From: Erythrophleum ivorense
Taxonomy: Eukaryota; Streptophyta; Magnoliopsida; Fabales; Fabaceae
Assembly: GCA_026724425.1 (NCBI GenBank)
Contig: JAIUCV010000005.1
Span: 35,313,784 to 35,377,783, forward strand
DNA length: 64,000 nt
Direction: 5' to 3'
Every line of letters starts with the position of its first letter. Position 1 is the first letter of the stretch. Below, piece by piece: positions 25,026-36,546 of this stretch. Made by a program: the position numbers and the translations under genes. Under the pieces are notes generated by a model. It did not search any database. It was not told where the DNA came from and was given only the letters and a program-made list of their open reading frames with translations.

Positions 25026-27160
25026 ATGGCAAAAGATTAACAAGAAACATCTAAGAAAGCCTTTATGGTTCCAAACCCTAAGAGAAAAAGAAGCTCCAAA
25101 GTAAGCAGAGATAAACCCTCAAAGAAAAAGCAACTCATGTCTACTGTTTTAAATATTTATAAAGTAGTAAAGCCTCTTACAGTAGAGAAGGTAGATCCAG
25201 TGGGAAAAAGGAAAGAAATGTCACTAGTACTAAACTGCTACTACATCTACAACCACGAGAAGATTTAGTGCCACTCTTCTTGTCCAAGAATTATATATAT
25301 ATATATATATATATAGGTTTGTCCTTTGACCAATTGAAATAGGTTGAAATGTAGACTTTGAAATTTTACTTCAACTAAATTACGACCTTGAGAGCACTTT
25401 TAAACATTTGAACTAGTTCCCTATCATCTCCATCAATGAACTAGTGTTTAATAGTCTTATGAGGATGTTCTACGCCAATCTTATAGTGGCAAAGACATGA
25501 AAGGCAATCATATCAATGGTAAATGGCCAATATGCCATCATTGGAATTAGGAATCTAAAGCACCTATTTGATATTTCTTTCTTTAGATGTAAAAACTTTT
25601 ATTTTAGTCGTTGCTCCTATATAAAAAAAAATTGAAGGTAAAGTATGATGAAGTGTTAAACTATATAGTGAAGCGTCTAGATCTATTTAGAGGTGCAAAG
25701 GTGAATGCCCAAGCCTTGTGTTTTGATGACAGGGTTACTACTCATATTATTGAGACCACCTTATTTCCCAAAATTAGGAGTTTTGACATTTTAGTTTTAA
25801 GAGCTATATTATGGGTTTACTACCTTAAGAAAAAGCTGAAGGTTGACCTCTTCTACTAGATGATTAAGTACATAAAGGAAGCATCAAAGAATAGGCTTCT
25901 CACCACCAGCTTACAATATGGGATTCTACTTACACGAATCTACAAGTCTTAAGGAGTAAATTTTGATGGTTTTGTTTCCAAAACTATAAAATACACCTAT
26001 AATGTCACCACCATCAAAGGTATGAACTATACCAATGTTGATAGTAAGTGGATACAATAATGTGATATGGTCAAGTTTATGAAAGATCTTGAAACTTTTC
26101 ATGTTAAGTTGCTAAATCCTTGATTGTCTTTTCCCTCTAGACCTTAAGGAGAAGTTGGGTCACTAAAAATGCTTGAATCTTCTTTTAAGCATATTGTTAA
26201 AAATGCTTATTTCCATAAAGAAAATTCATCATTTGACACAGATGATTTGTGTCCTAATTACTTATGGAAAAGAGATTACTCTTGGATATTCCTATGAAAA
26301 TGTACAAGGTGCAATAAGCCTAGCACTAACCTTTACTATAGTGTTGATAATCATGCCTGAAGTAAAAGGATAAGAGGATGTTAATTCAACTACAAAACTT
26401 GATGAAGTTTACTTGGGTAGTGCTAAGGTGTAAATGCCTATACTTCGGATAAACCTCTAGATTCATCTTTTTTTATTCTTCCTCGACCCAATAGCATTGT
26501 TGTAATTGAGAAAGAGCACTCTAATTAACTTGCTAATATTCTTCTTATAGAAAATACTAAAGAAGTTAAGGAATGTCTACCCTTTGAGGACAACTTTGGT
26601 GGCCTAACTATGATTATAGAAGTTGAGGTAAATGCTATTGTAGTGATGGAAGAAGTGCACGCTGAAGAGGTTGAGGTCAAAGAACATATTGATGAAGACC
26701 AAGATATGGAAAACTAAATCAAGCAAATTGAACTTAAGGCCACTCCACAAGCAATAGCAACTATGATTAGAACTCTAGCTACCTCCTCTCTTGTGCACCA
26801 TATTGTAGAGGATAAAGTGGTGCCCATCAGAGAAATTAGGTCATCCTCCTTACCTAAACCTCTTCTCACATTTACTTCACCTCTATCTCTTTCAGGTCCT
26901 TTACCTCAATTACCATCTAAGAGTCCATTTGTTCCATAATCAAAACATTCACCATCTGTTCATTACGCTTCCCCCTCTAATGAATAGTCTATCTTAGAGG
27001 TAATCCAACCTTAACCCATTCTATGCAATAACACGAGCAGAAATATATGCACTCTCTGATAAATTGTAGGAAACAAAGGAAGCAGTTAAGGCAAAGGAAG
27101 TCTACAACAGAGTATACATATTATAAAAGCTACCCTAACTGAATAAACTTATATGGTGAA
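25026..27160 (+). pseudogene. Twin-element ORF, copy 2 (plant transposon-like protein, decayed, uninterrupted by LTRs)
   Basis: Begins ATG at 25026, with a TAA four codons later. Recognisable islands in order: a basic N-terminus KRKRSSKVSRDKPSKKKQ (25080-25130); MRMFYANLIVAK in altered frame (about 25460); NLKHLFDISFF (about 25555); 25611-25859 with AKVNAQALCFDDRV, THIIETTLFPKIRSFD and LWVYYLKKKLKVDLFY; LQYGILLTRIYKS (25900); TIKYTYNVTTIKGMNYTNVD (25985); an acidic region (26630-26710); and LPQLPSKSPFVP (26905). Order and motifs fit the PF20167-type putative plant transposon protein, as I remember it. At least six stops are visible. It preserves the unoccupied sites of the two LTRs that split copy 1. 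Confidence 0.6.
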
Positions 27161-27729
27161 TGAAACTTTTGGAATTATGGCCACTCATATTTAAGGACTC
27201 TAAGATGAAATTGAAAATTTGTAGTCATGTTGTCCTTTGGTGCTTTGAACTACCTATGATGGCATCATCTTCTTCACAATTTTATTTGTCTATTGGGAAT
27301 TTTTTTTATGATTTTATACTATTATTCTTGATAATATTTGTAATTACTTATGGTGAATTCTATTGCATAATTTTTCTTTATGGTTACTCTTTTTGTTGTT
27401 AACAAAAATGGGGATAAAAATGTCAGTTTGTGTAAAATTCTTCCTTAGTAAAGCTTAACTTAATTCCTTTGAGTTGCACTAAACTTTATTTTGTGTCAGG
27501 TAAATGTTAACTTAAATTCACTTGTTATTAGCTGACTTGCTCTTAACTTGTTGATTGGTTGAAGCTTAGCTTCAACTGTAGAGTTTTGGTTAACTTTTTT
27601 TGGTGTTAGCATAACCTGTTGTTTGTTGCACTAGTTTTCCAATAACATTATTGAGTCATTAAAGATTCACTCAATTGTGTTTGCACTCTCCTCACCTTTG
27701 TCCATATTAATTATATAACAATACAAAGT
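27161..27729 (+). other. 3' flank of twin element, copy 2
   Basis: Corresponds to 20200-21010 of copy 1. It contains the purine-rich phrase gttaacaaaaatggggataa at about 27400 and a stretch rich in cttaactt words. The open frame at 27160-27402 is AT-rich and unsupported. Confidence 0.45.
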
Positions 27730-27810
27730 TGAATCCTTGCCAATTATTGAAGAGTGAGTAAGAATTAAGGACAATTGAGACAAAAGTTGAGAAGAGACAA
27801 ACAACTTATG

Positions 27811-27902
27811 GCAATCAAGAGTTAAAGATAGTAGAGAAAGAAGTTTTCTATCTCTAAAGAGATAGAAAACTTCTTTCTCTACTATCTTTAACTCTTGCTT
27901 GC
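27811..27902. repeat. Near-perfect palindrome, 45-base arms, 2-base loop
   Basis: Arms 27811-27855 and 27858-27902 are complementary with a single mismatch. The inner 40 base pairs (27816-27855 with 27858-27897) are perfect, and the loop is AA. The arm is made of the gagttaaagatagtagag unit of the surrounding modules. The near-identity of the arms contrasts with the heavy divergence of neighbouring units, suggesting a recent fold-back event or template switch. Confidence 0.9.
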
Positions 27903-28440
27903 ATTAATTTTTGCTTACATTATCCTTAACTTTTTGGGCCTCAACTAAACCTCTGCCTTTACCATTCTTAACTCTTCATTTTCTTATAAAAATATACACA
28001 AACTTTCTTAAAACAAATAAATAATCAAAAAGTATTTTAAGGTAATATTGATTTTTTATTAAAAATATAATTCATTAAAAATGTATTACTTAAACTTTTA
28101 TTTTTTATTATTTTGTATTAAAAGTGAAAATTTTAATTCTTTCAATTTAAAAAAAAAATTCTTATGTATTGATCAAATGCATATTTATCATTTATTACTT
28201 ATATAATAAAATAAATATTAAACATATATTTGACTAATATATAATAATTACTTTTTTAAAATTGAAAGAATTAAATTTATCATTTTTAAAATAACATAAT
28301 TAAAATAGAAGTTTAGGAAATACATTTTTAATGAATTATATTTTTAATAAAAAAATAATATTTCCTTTAAATACATCTTGATTATTTATTTGCTTTAAAA
28401 AAAAGTTTGTGTATATTTTTATAATAAAAGGAAAAGTTAA
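27903..28440. repeat. Large imperfect inverted repeat, AT-rich
   Basis: The text at about 27980-28140 (aaaaatatacacaaactttc, then attaaaaatataattcatta) reappears as the reverse complement at about 28265-28435. The arms are roughly 170-220 bases with a centre near 28190. The right arm also resembles the AT-rich half of the modules at 9371-10200. Confidence 0.75.
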
Positions 28441-29450
28441 AGAGAGTAAAGGAAAAAGTTAAGTTAAGGCATGGAGAGTTAGAAAGGGTAGAAGCAAAAG
28501 TTAAGTTAAAGAGAGCAAGAGTTAAGGATAATAGAGATAGAAGTTGAAAAAAAATGAAAAACTTAAGGACAGACTAAAGTTAAGAAGAGATGAAAAACTT
28601 GAAGAGAAATGGAGTTAAGAATAATAGAGACAAAAATTTATGAGAGATAGAAAACTTGAGGCAAGCAGAGGTTAAAAATATTAGACATAGAAGTTTTTAA
28701 TGTCTCCTTAAGTTTTCCATCTCTTTAACTTTTGTCTTTACAATGCTTGCTCACATTAACTCAACTTTTGCTTTGACTCTCTCTAACTGTGCCTCGACTG
28801 AATTCTACTTTTACTTTCCTTAACTCTTCTTTTTAGTATAAAAATAAGCATAATCTTTTCTTGAAGAAAATAAATAATCAAAATGTAAAACTTAAGAAGA
28901 GATAAAGTTAAAGATTGTAGAGATAGATGTTGAGGAGAAATAGAAAACTTGAGGTGAGCAAGAGTTAAGAATAGTAGATACAGAAGCTTTATACCTTTCT
29001 TCAAGTTTTTCCTCTCTTTAATTTTTGTCTTTACTATGCTTAACTCTTGCTCGTCTCAATTCAACTTTTGTTTCTACTTTGCTTAATTCTTTGTGTCTCA
29101 ATTGAAATTCTATTTTTACTCTCTTTAACTTTTCCTTTTATTATAAAAATATACACAATCTTTTCTTAAAGGAAATAAATAATTAAAATGTAAAACTTAA
29201 GGAAAGACAAAAGTTAAGGACAAAAGAAAAACTTAAGAAGAGATGGAGTTGAGGATAGTAGAAATTAAAGTTAAGGAGAGACAAAAACCTTTTGAGACAA
29301 GCAAGAGTTAAGGATAGTAGAACCAAAAGTTGAAATAATAAATTTATGCTTAACTCTTGATTGCCTCAACTTAATTTATGCTTCTACTTTCTTTAACTAT
29401 TCGTGCTTGATCTAAATTTATACTTTTACTTTTCTTAACTCTTTATATTA
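28441..29450. repeat. Array of GAGTTAAG units in alternating orientation
   Basis: Plus-oriented purine-rich units (28441-28690, 28885-28990, 29195-29330) alternate with their pyrimidine-rich complements (28700-28830, 29000-29130, 29345-29440), separated by short tataaaaatat...cttttcttaaa...aataaataat links. Each switch forms a loose hairpin. No protein was recognised; the minus frame at 28783-29004 is a by-product. Confidence 0.65.
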
Positions 29451-29479
29451 TTATAAAAATATGCATAAACTTTTCTTAA

Positions 29480-29660
29480 AATAAATAAAGATTAAATTAG
29501 TGTTTTGATCCCTTAACTTTATTTAATGTTTCAAATTGGTCCCATAATTGTGAAATATTTCAAAATAGTCCCCTAGTTTTATTTACATTTTAAATTGGTC
29601 CTTTAATTTTAAAGTGTTTCAAAATGATCTCTTAAAGTTCATTTATTATAAAAAAAAATC
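29480..29660. repeat. Short tandem repeat with a ggtccctta core
   Basis: Four diverged units of about 40-45 bases, each with a t(g/t)gtccct/gatccctta core and a tttcaaa(t/a)tggtcc or tttcaaaatag phrase. Similar arrays are common in plant intergenic DNA. The following 29690-29900 is AT-rich with loose inverted symmetry (aatccatactattttta occurs twice). Confidence 0.55.
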
Positions 29661-29919
29661 CTTAGTTTAATCATTTAAATAAAAAAGGCACTTATTATAA
29701 AATTTTAAAAACTAAAAAATGTTTAAAAATTTTACTAAAATAAAATATTTTAAAAAATAATATATATTTTAATATGAAAATCCATACTATTTTTATAAAT
29801 ATTTCATATTAAAATAAATATTATTCTTTAAATTATTTTATTTTAATGAATTTTTAAGTATTTTTAAAATAAATATTGCATTTATTTTAATGAATTAAAA
29901 TCCATACTATTTTTAATTA

Positions 29920-30341
29920 TTTTATCATATGAAGGGAAGAAGATGATGCAATGATGACAGGAGGAAGACGATGCAGGGATGGAAGCAACGATGACATGCG
30001 ATGTGCGACTGCCACTGCAAAGAGAAGAGAAGAAATCTGATTCTGCGACGGGAATTTGCGATTTGGAGATGAAGGAAAGGTTGCCTGAACCAGAAACCCT
30101 AAACGCACATTTTGAAAGCTTCAGCCGATTTAAAAAAATATATATAGTAAAACGACGTCGTTTTGGATTAGTAGAATTAAAAAAAATTTTCAAACTGTTT
30201 GACCCGTTAAACCCACCGATTTTATCCGGTTCATGACCGGTTATACCAATTTTTGACCGGTTCTCTGTAAGTCCAGTTTTAAGGGATACCCAAACCAGAC
30301 TGGTGATCGGTTCGGTCCTACCGGTCCGATTTTCATATCAT

Positions 30342-30342
<1 letters not shown>
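29920..30342 (-). mobile_element. End fragment of an hAT-like transposon
   Basis: On the minus strand the block starts CAATGATATGAAAATCGGAC near 30342, runs through CCGGT-rich text (30190-30330), a palindrome AAAACGACGTCGTTTT (30149-30164), and then a CT-rich 5'-UTR-like stretch with tttagggtttctgg. I recall this order (CAGTGTTATTAAAA-like end, ccggt words, acgacgtcgt) from plant hAT-type elements. No transposase coding sequence follows, so only the end remains. Open frames on both strands at 29882-30236 are probably incidental. A TA microsatellite abuts the end at 30343-30373. Confidence 0.4.
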
Positions 30343-30373
<31 letters not shown>

Positions 30374-30376
<3 letters not shown>

Positions 30377-31025
30377 AAGCCCATAAGCATATATAGTTAC
30401 TTTTTACTGTCTTATAATTGATGAGCCGTAAAGGCATATTTAGTGGTGTATGCTAAATCCATCAAATCACGTCACTAACCAACATGCTTTGGCATTAATC
30501 ATACGAGAGTGGGCACCAACCATCAATAATACACCTCTAATTCCATAATGAATCTTGTCATCTCTCGAGGAAAAAATGTTGTTATTATTGATAATAGTAT
30601 GACAGTTAGGTGAGATATCCTAATCAAACGCAGCTTAAAATAAGAAATTGGAATAAGCACAAGTTTGAATGAGTATCATATTGTAAATAATTCTGGAAAA
30701 AAAAATCGTATTGTAAATAATTAATTCTTGGCACTAACGTTGGAGATTATCAATCATTATTATATAGCATAGTATATTCATGCCATGACCCACCACCACT
30801 CATTTCTTATATATAATTAGGGTTGAGACTATTCTACAACAATAAGAGACTTTATAACTCTGCGTGCATCTGCATATCCCAATTAACCTTCCCTGGATAC
30901 TGGAGCTCAAAATAATAAAGAGTGTATGGATTCTTAATTTGCCCCATTTGTGCTAAGGAAGTCAAATGAAAAAAAAAAAAGTTAAATTGATAAAATGTTT
31001 ATAAATAGTTTTATTATAATTTTTA
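30374..31025. other. AT-rich spacer, no gene seen
   Basis: Apart from the TA run at its left edge I see no coding sequence, RNA gene or paired repeat. Confidence 0.5.
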
Positions 31026-31426
31026 GAGTAAATTACATAAATTTTTGATGAATTTTATTGAAATTACAAAAACCTCATCTTTATTTATAAAATATATTTT
31101 TTATTTTATTTTAATTTTTTTTACTAAAATGCTCTCTATTAAGTATAATTTTTTTGACTTGCAATATTTAGTTTTAAGTATAATTTTAGCTTTAAGCAGT
31201 AGATTTCTTATTGTCAAATCTACTCTCTGGTGTTATTAGATTTGATAGAGGGCATTTGTGTTAAAAAAAATTTATATAAGTTAATGAAAATTATTTTATT
31301 TAAAAATTTAAGATTAAATTAAAGTGTTGAATAATTTTTTGTTTTAAGAAAAAAAGTGTATATTTTAAAAATAAATAAAGAAATTTATATATTTTCATTG
31401 AAACTTAAGAGATGCGTAATTTACTC
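31026..31426. mobile_element. MITE with GAGTAAATTAC termini
   Basis: GAGTAAATTAC at 31026-31036 is matched by its reverse complement at 31416-31426, and similarity extends loosely inward (attttattgaaatta on the left, attttcattgaaact on the right). The interior has no ORF of note. Flanking bases are TA on the left and TTA on the right, so the target duplication is unclear. A diverged relative may lie at about 43650-43975. Confidence 0.55.
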
Positions 31427-34400
31427 TTAATTTTTAATACAAATTCTTACTGGAAAATCTTTTAAACTTAAGTGTGCTACGGCATACACGATTCTAATTT
31501 CATGTAAAGATTAATTCAATAAAAAAATTTACATTAAAATGAAAGAGCATCGTCTGCATGTGCAAGTGTTTAATATCAGTGACAAGATCTTAACGTACCT
31601 TATTTTAAATGTTTTCTTTTTGAAGAAATAAGCAAAATTTTCTCATGTGTTTGCTTTTTACTTTTCAATAAACATATAATATGTAAAATAATTTTATTAA
31701 AAAAATCAATCATCTAGTATTTAATTATAATTTCTAAAAAATATTTATATAATTATTAAAGAATCTAATAATAAATATTTTAAGATTATGCTTACTTTTT
31801 TAAATATTTTTTCTCTTTATGCATAAGTGGGGATAGGTTGATTAATTTCAACGCAGCGCAGGAGAGCTCAATGTGGTTTCTTATTATCATGTTCTGGAGT
31901 TTCTGTCTCATTCATTCTAATTTTTACTTTATATATATTCACGAAAGTTAATTAAACCAAAAGATAGCGGTTAAAAAATGGCAGCAAAAATTTGCTTTTG
32001 TCTGTTTGTGTATAGAGAAAATTAAAAAATATATATATAGTTTAAGACTTTAAATTAAAGATATTTATATAAATAATTTTAAATTTTAAAATTATTTTAA
32101 AAGATCATAAGACCAAAAATTTTAATTTAGAATATTAAATTATAATTTTTCATATGATTTATATTTTTTATTTTAAATTTTTTAAATAATGTCAAATTTT
32201 AAAATCTTTTAATATAAATTCATTCAACTTAAAATCATAAAATATAATTTTTCCTAGACATATTTAAGTCATCCAAAGGTTCGTAGGAAAAGTAGCCCCT
32301 GGCAAACCAAAAGAGACACCTCTTTCTGGACGTTGAGAGCAGTGTTAATGCCCAGGCAATAAAAAAAATAAAATTAGAAAACAACCGTTTATTTTAATAT
32401 ATTTTTAAAAAATTGATAGAATTAATTTTAGAGAAATTTATTCTAAATGTATTTAAACGTGTGAGATTCATTTAAATAATAAGCCTCATATGTTTTATAT
32501 TTATCTTTCTTTAAGATTAATACTATCAATTACAAAGAAATATTAAAGAAAATCCATTTCCCATATGGTGAGAGGGGATGCCGGAAGATTTTGCAGAAAG
32601 AAAAATCCACTGCACTTCTGAATTAGAAACAGAATGAAGAAATTGGGAGAAATAAAAAGGAGAGATAATATAGTATTAAGGAAAAAAAATGATATAGTTC
32701 TTTCAATTCTTGCGTTACACATGGAGTATGAATTCTTTAAATTTTTTTATTGTAAATTTTCTTATAAGTTGAAGAGATAAACACGTGATATGAAACTAAA
32801 TATTACAAGAGAGTAGGTGAAAATGTATAAACTTTACACACTATATTTATTTTTCTTTAACTTTTTTAAAAATACAATAAAAACTTTTAGAGAATCCGAA
32901 TACCTATCCATGTAGAAATTTATAAGTATGATGAGAGTTATTTCCATTTTTAGCTGCAAACGATGTGAGTTGAAAATCATTAGATTCTAATTATCCATTT
33001 GCTTTGAATTTTCAAATCAGGTATCCATACCACTTGCTTTTGCTTTTATATTTTCCATGAAACGGGAAAAGCGCTCATCAGTGTCATCATGCTCTTGTCC
33101 TATAAAGCTTTTCTGTTAGGGTGGTATATATAAAAGTGATAATTGCAAACCCTACGTTTGGTAATAAGAAAAATAATGATGAAAACTACAATTGAGAACA
33201 AAACAAATCGCACAATTAATGATACGTTAAGAACAATTGGAACCATAAAACGCATTACGTGTTGTCCCTGGAGAGCATGTAAGTGAAGAAGTAGGGATTG
33301 TTGTAAAGCCTAGGTGCCCTACAGTGTAGTGGGAGGGGGGACAGGTCCTAAACATCCCGAATGGCAATATGCTTTTCCCTTTAATAAGTAAACTATACTA
33401 GCCTTTTCATGAAATTTGGTTAAATTAAATATATTCTTTTTAGTCTAAGAGTTATATTTTGCCTTTTAAGATTTATGTATAGAGAGAGGGAGACACACAC
33501 ACACAAATCTCTTACCCAATTTGTGTTATGTTAAAAATGTTAACTTTTTGTATGATATAAGATTGTAGTTTTATTTTTAATATGATAATAAAAATAACTA
33601 AATTAATATTAAATTCTAACATGGTAGCGTGATTTTATTTATGATATAATAGCAAAGAAAATTAAATAATTTTATTTTTGAGAAAAATACATATTGTATA
33701 AAAAGTTTTCTTTATTAATAATAAAAAATATATTAAAAGAGAGTTTAATGTAATTTTTAAAATAAAGAAGTATTAAATGTAATTTAATTAAATTTTATTA
33801 AAGGTTAATATAATTTACTTCTTTTTTCTTACAAAGAAGATACGATCAAAGAAAAAAAAAAAAAAGAGACAAGATTAAACTCAACAAATGAAGTGCTTTG
33901 ACATTAAAGTCTAGAAAAAGATACCATTTGAATCAGATCTTATAATCGACAATGTGCTTTTGTTCACGTGAAGTGTGGACCTGTAATAATTGGGTAAAGA
34001 TGACACCTTATTTTATTAACTGGTATTGTCAAGAATTACTAAAAATAATAATAATAATTTGTGGATATTAAAAAGATATTTTATTTTTTTGAGTTCAATT
34101 TCTTTGAAGAATATTTTAAACGTAAATTCTTTAAATATACTGGACTAGTATGGGAAAAGGTGTTTTAAGATTGTTCGCGCAAAAAATTGTTAGACTCCCA
34201 ACCATAATACGATAAAAAAATTAAAAACTTTCACTTAACAGTTTAAATTTTTAAATATAGTTAAATTAATATGATATTATAATGTCTATTTTGATTAGTA
34301 GAAAAAGTTTTAAATAATCATATTAAATATTAAATTGAAAGAGAAAGTATATTATATCCCATAAATTATAACTTAATTAAAAATTAATACATTTAAAAAA

Positions 34401-35728
34401 ATTGTTATATTTTAGAATTTATGTGTTAATTTATAATTTAATTATAATTTGTAAAATTTACGACTAATTCAATTCATAATCACTTCTCCGAATAGTTATT
34501 ATTGTTATTATTATTTTAAGAATTAATTATACTTATTCATCTCTTAATTTTTATTTTTAATTATAATATTTCTAATCTAAAGAATTATAATTAATTTTTT
34601 AATCTATTAGATATATTGTAATAAACTTTTTATTATTTAAATCTAAAAATTTTAATTATATAAAATTATTGAGATATTCTTTTAAAAAAATAATTATATG
34701 TAATTATTTATATCTTTACTATCATATTCTCAATTAAAATACGATAAGTGTATAATTTTCTAATAGTAATATGATAATTGTATAATTTTTAAAAAATTAT
34801 TATATGGATTGTTAATTAAACTATATATTTGTTATGTTTTAATTAAAAAAATATACATATGTTATATTTTAATTATAAAATTTAATAGTAAAAATATAAA
34901 AAATTATATCTAAATCTAATATTTCTTTTTATTATTTAATATTTGTTTATCTCTCTTTTAACCTTTTTCCATCAAATCTAGTTATGGAGAAGACCTGCGA
35001 ACAGACAAAAGTAAAAGAAAAGAAAAAATTATACTTTAACGTCTCAAGTTGAAGAGTGAAAGGTTTTAAATTTTAAAAAGATTTCAAAACTAAAATTTTA
35101 ATTGTAAGAAGTTATTTTTTTAAAAAAATAATAAATAAAAATGGGAGAAAAAAATAGGTGAACAGTAAAAATGACTTATGAATTTGATAATATAAAGTGT
35201 AATTTTTTTCCTGTAACTAAAGTTTTTGTTCTTATAATTAAAATTTTTATCTTTATTGTTAAAATTTGTTATCCTAAGGTCGTCAATAATAATTTTTAAA
35301 TTTAAGATAATTTAACATAAATATTTTTATAACTTTGAGTTTTAAATTATAATTTTTTTCAAAAAATGAAGAGAAACAAAAAAGAAAAATTTATATTTAA
35401 GAACTTTAAGTTAAAAATATTTATACTAAAATATTTTAAAATTTAAAATTATTTTAAAGGATTCAAAGATTAAAATTTTAAATTGTATAAAAAAATTGCA
35501 GTTTAGAGCCTTAAGTTAAATTTTTTTATTTTTAAATCTTTTAAAATAGTTTTAAAATTTAAAATCTTTTAATATAAATATTTTAACCTTAGATTATTAT
35601 TCCTCGTTTTCCCAATGAAAGACAAAGGTTTGAAGGCAGAGCATGATAGTCCATGTCAACAAACTAAATGCTTTTGTTGTGATTCTGTTGCAGTTCCTAT
35701 TTTAGTTGCTCCTGGTATTGACCATTAA
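31427..35728. other. Long AT-rich intergenic spacer with a related repeat pair
   Basis: No gene was recognised on either strand in about 4.3 kb. Two blocks, 32025-32260 and 35380-35600, are related: both contain ttaaa(g)ttttaaaattattttaaa and tttaaaatcttttaatataaat, and each is loosely self-complementary, as expected of old MITEs. Less AT-rich islands at 32270-32360 and 33050-33380 show no motif I can name. An AC run lies at 33493-33503. Confidence 0.5.
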
Positions 35729-36025
35729 GAGCATGTTTGGTACAAAAGTTATGAGAGGAAAAGGAAAGGAAAGGTATGCGGATTCCCTGGTCTTATTTAG
35801 TATGCAAGTTTTCCTTTCCAATGAAATGAAATTTTTTTTTTTAAATGATGGAATGTGCTTTCATTTGATAAACTGATGGAATGAACTTTTTCTATATGGA
35901 GGATAATATTTTTAGATGATTAAACAAATTTTTTTTAATTTTCAAAATAACAAAATAAATATAAAAATTCATTTTCATTCCCATTCTCATTCCCATCAAA
36001 ATTCATTTTACGTACCAAATGTAGC
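35729..36025. mobile_element. Harbinger-type MITE with TAA target duplication
   Basis: Starts GAGCATGTTTGGTAC and ends GTACCAAATGTAGC, which are imperfect inverted repeats, flanked by TAA at 35726-35728 and 36026-36028. At 297 bp with no ORF, it fits a non-autonomous PIF/Harbinger-like MITE (3-bp TAA/TTA duplication, TGTTTG in the terminus). Confidence 0.75.
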
Positions 36026-36389
36026 TAAATTATGTGATTCTTGTTGCTATAAACGATGATGACTTGGAACCGCAGGAAAAGAAATTTAGGAGTTTTAACT
36101 GAGGGGGAATTATTCTCTTGTATGAGTTTTTCTGTGGATATATAAAACCAGTTGGAGCAGATAAAAAAATAATAATAAAGCATTAAATAATAGAAAGAAT
36201 ATATAAATTTTAAGGATTAAAACTTTATTATAACAAGACTAACTGATGGAAAGTTAATTACTAATTTTTTAAATTAGAGAAATATTATACTTAAAAGCAA
36301 TTAGAGATCAAATGAATAAATGCAATTTTTTTCTTCTTTAATATAGGCAACATTTTATCGATACGGATTATATTATTTAATTACTAAAT

Positions 36390-36546
36390 CTTGAGTTGCC
36401 TTTCCGTTGCACAATAGGACAAGGTTGGGTGGACATGCAAGTACCAGTCATAAAGACTGGTGTTTCGATCCTAGAATTCTAACAATCAAGTTAGTATAGG
36501 ACGAGACAGAACTATTAGTCCGTTTGTTTTGTATCAAAAAAAAAAA
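36390..36546 (+). mobile_element. Possible tRNA-derived SINE
   Basis: The segment carries a B-box-like GTTTCGATCC at about 36461-36470 and a tRNA-like left part (gggtggacatgcaagtacc), and ends in an A-run at 36536-36546. The layout (pol III-like promoter, short body, A tail) fits a plant SINE. Neither a clear A-box nor a target duplication could be assigned. Confidence 0.4.
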
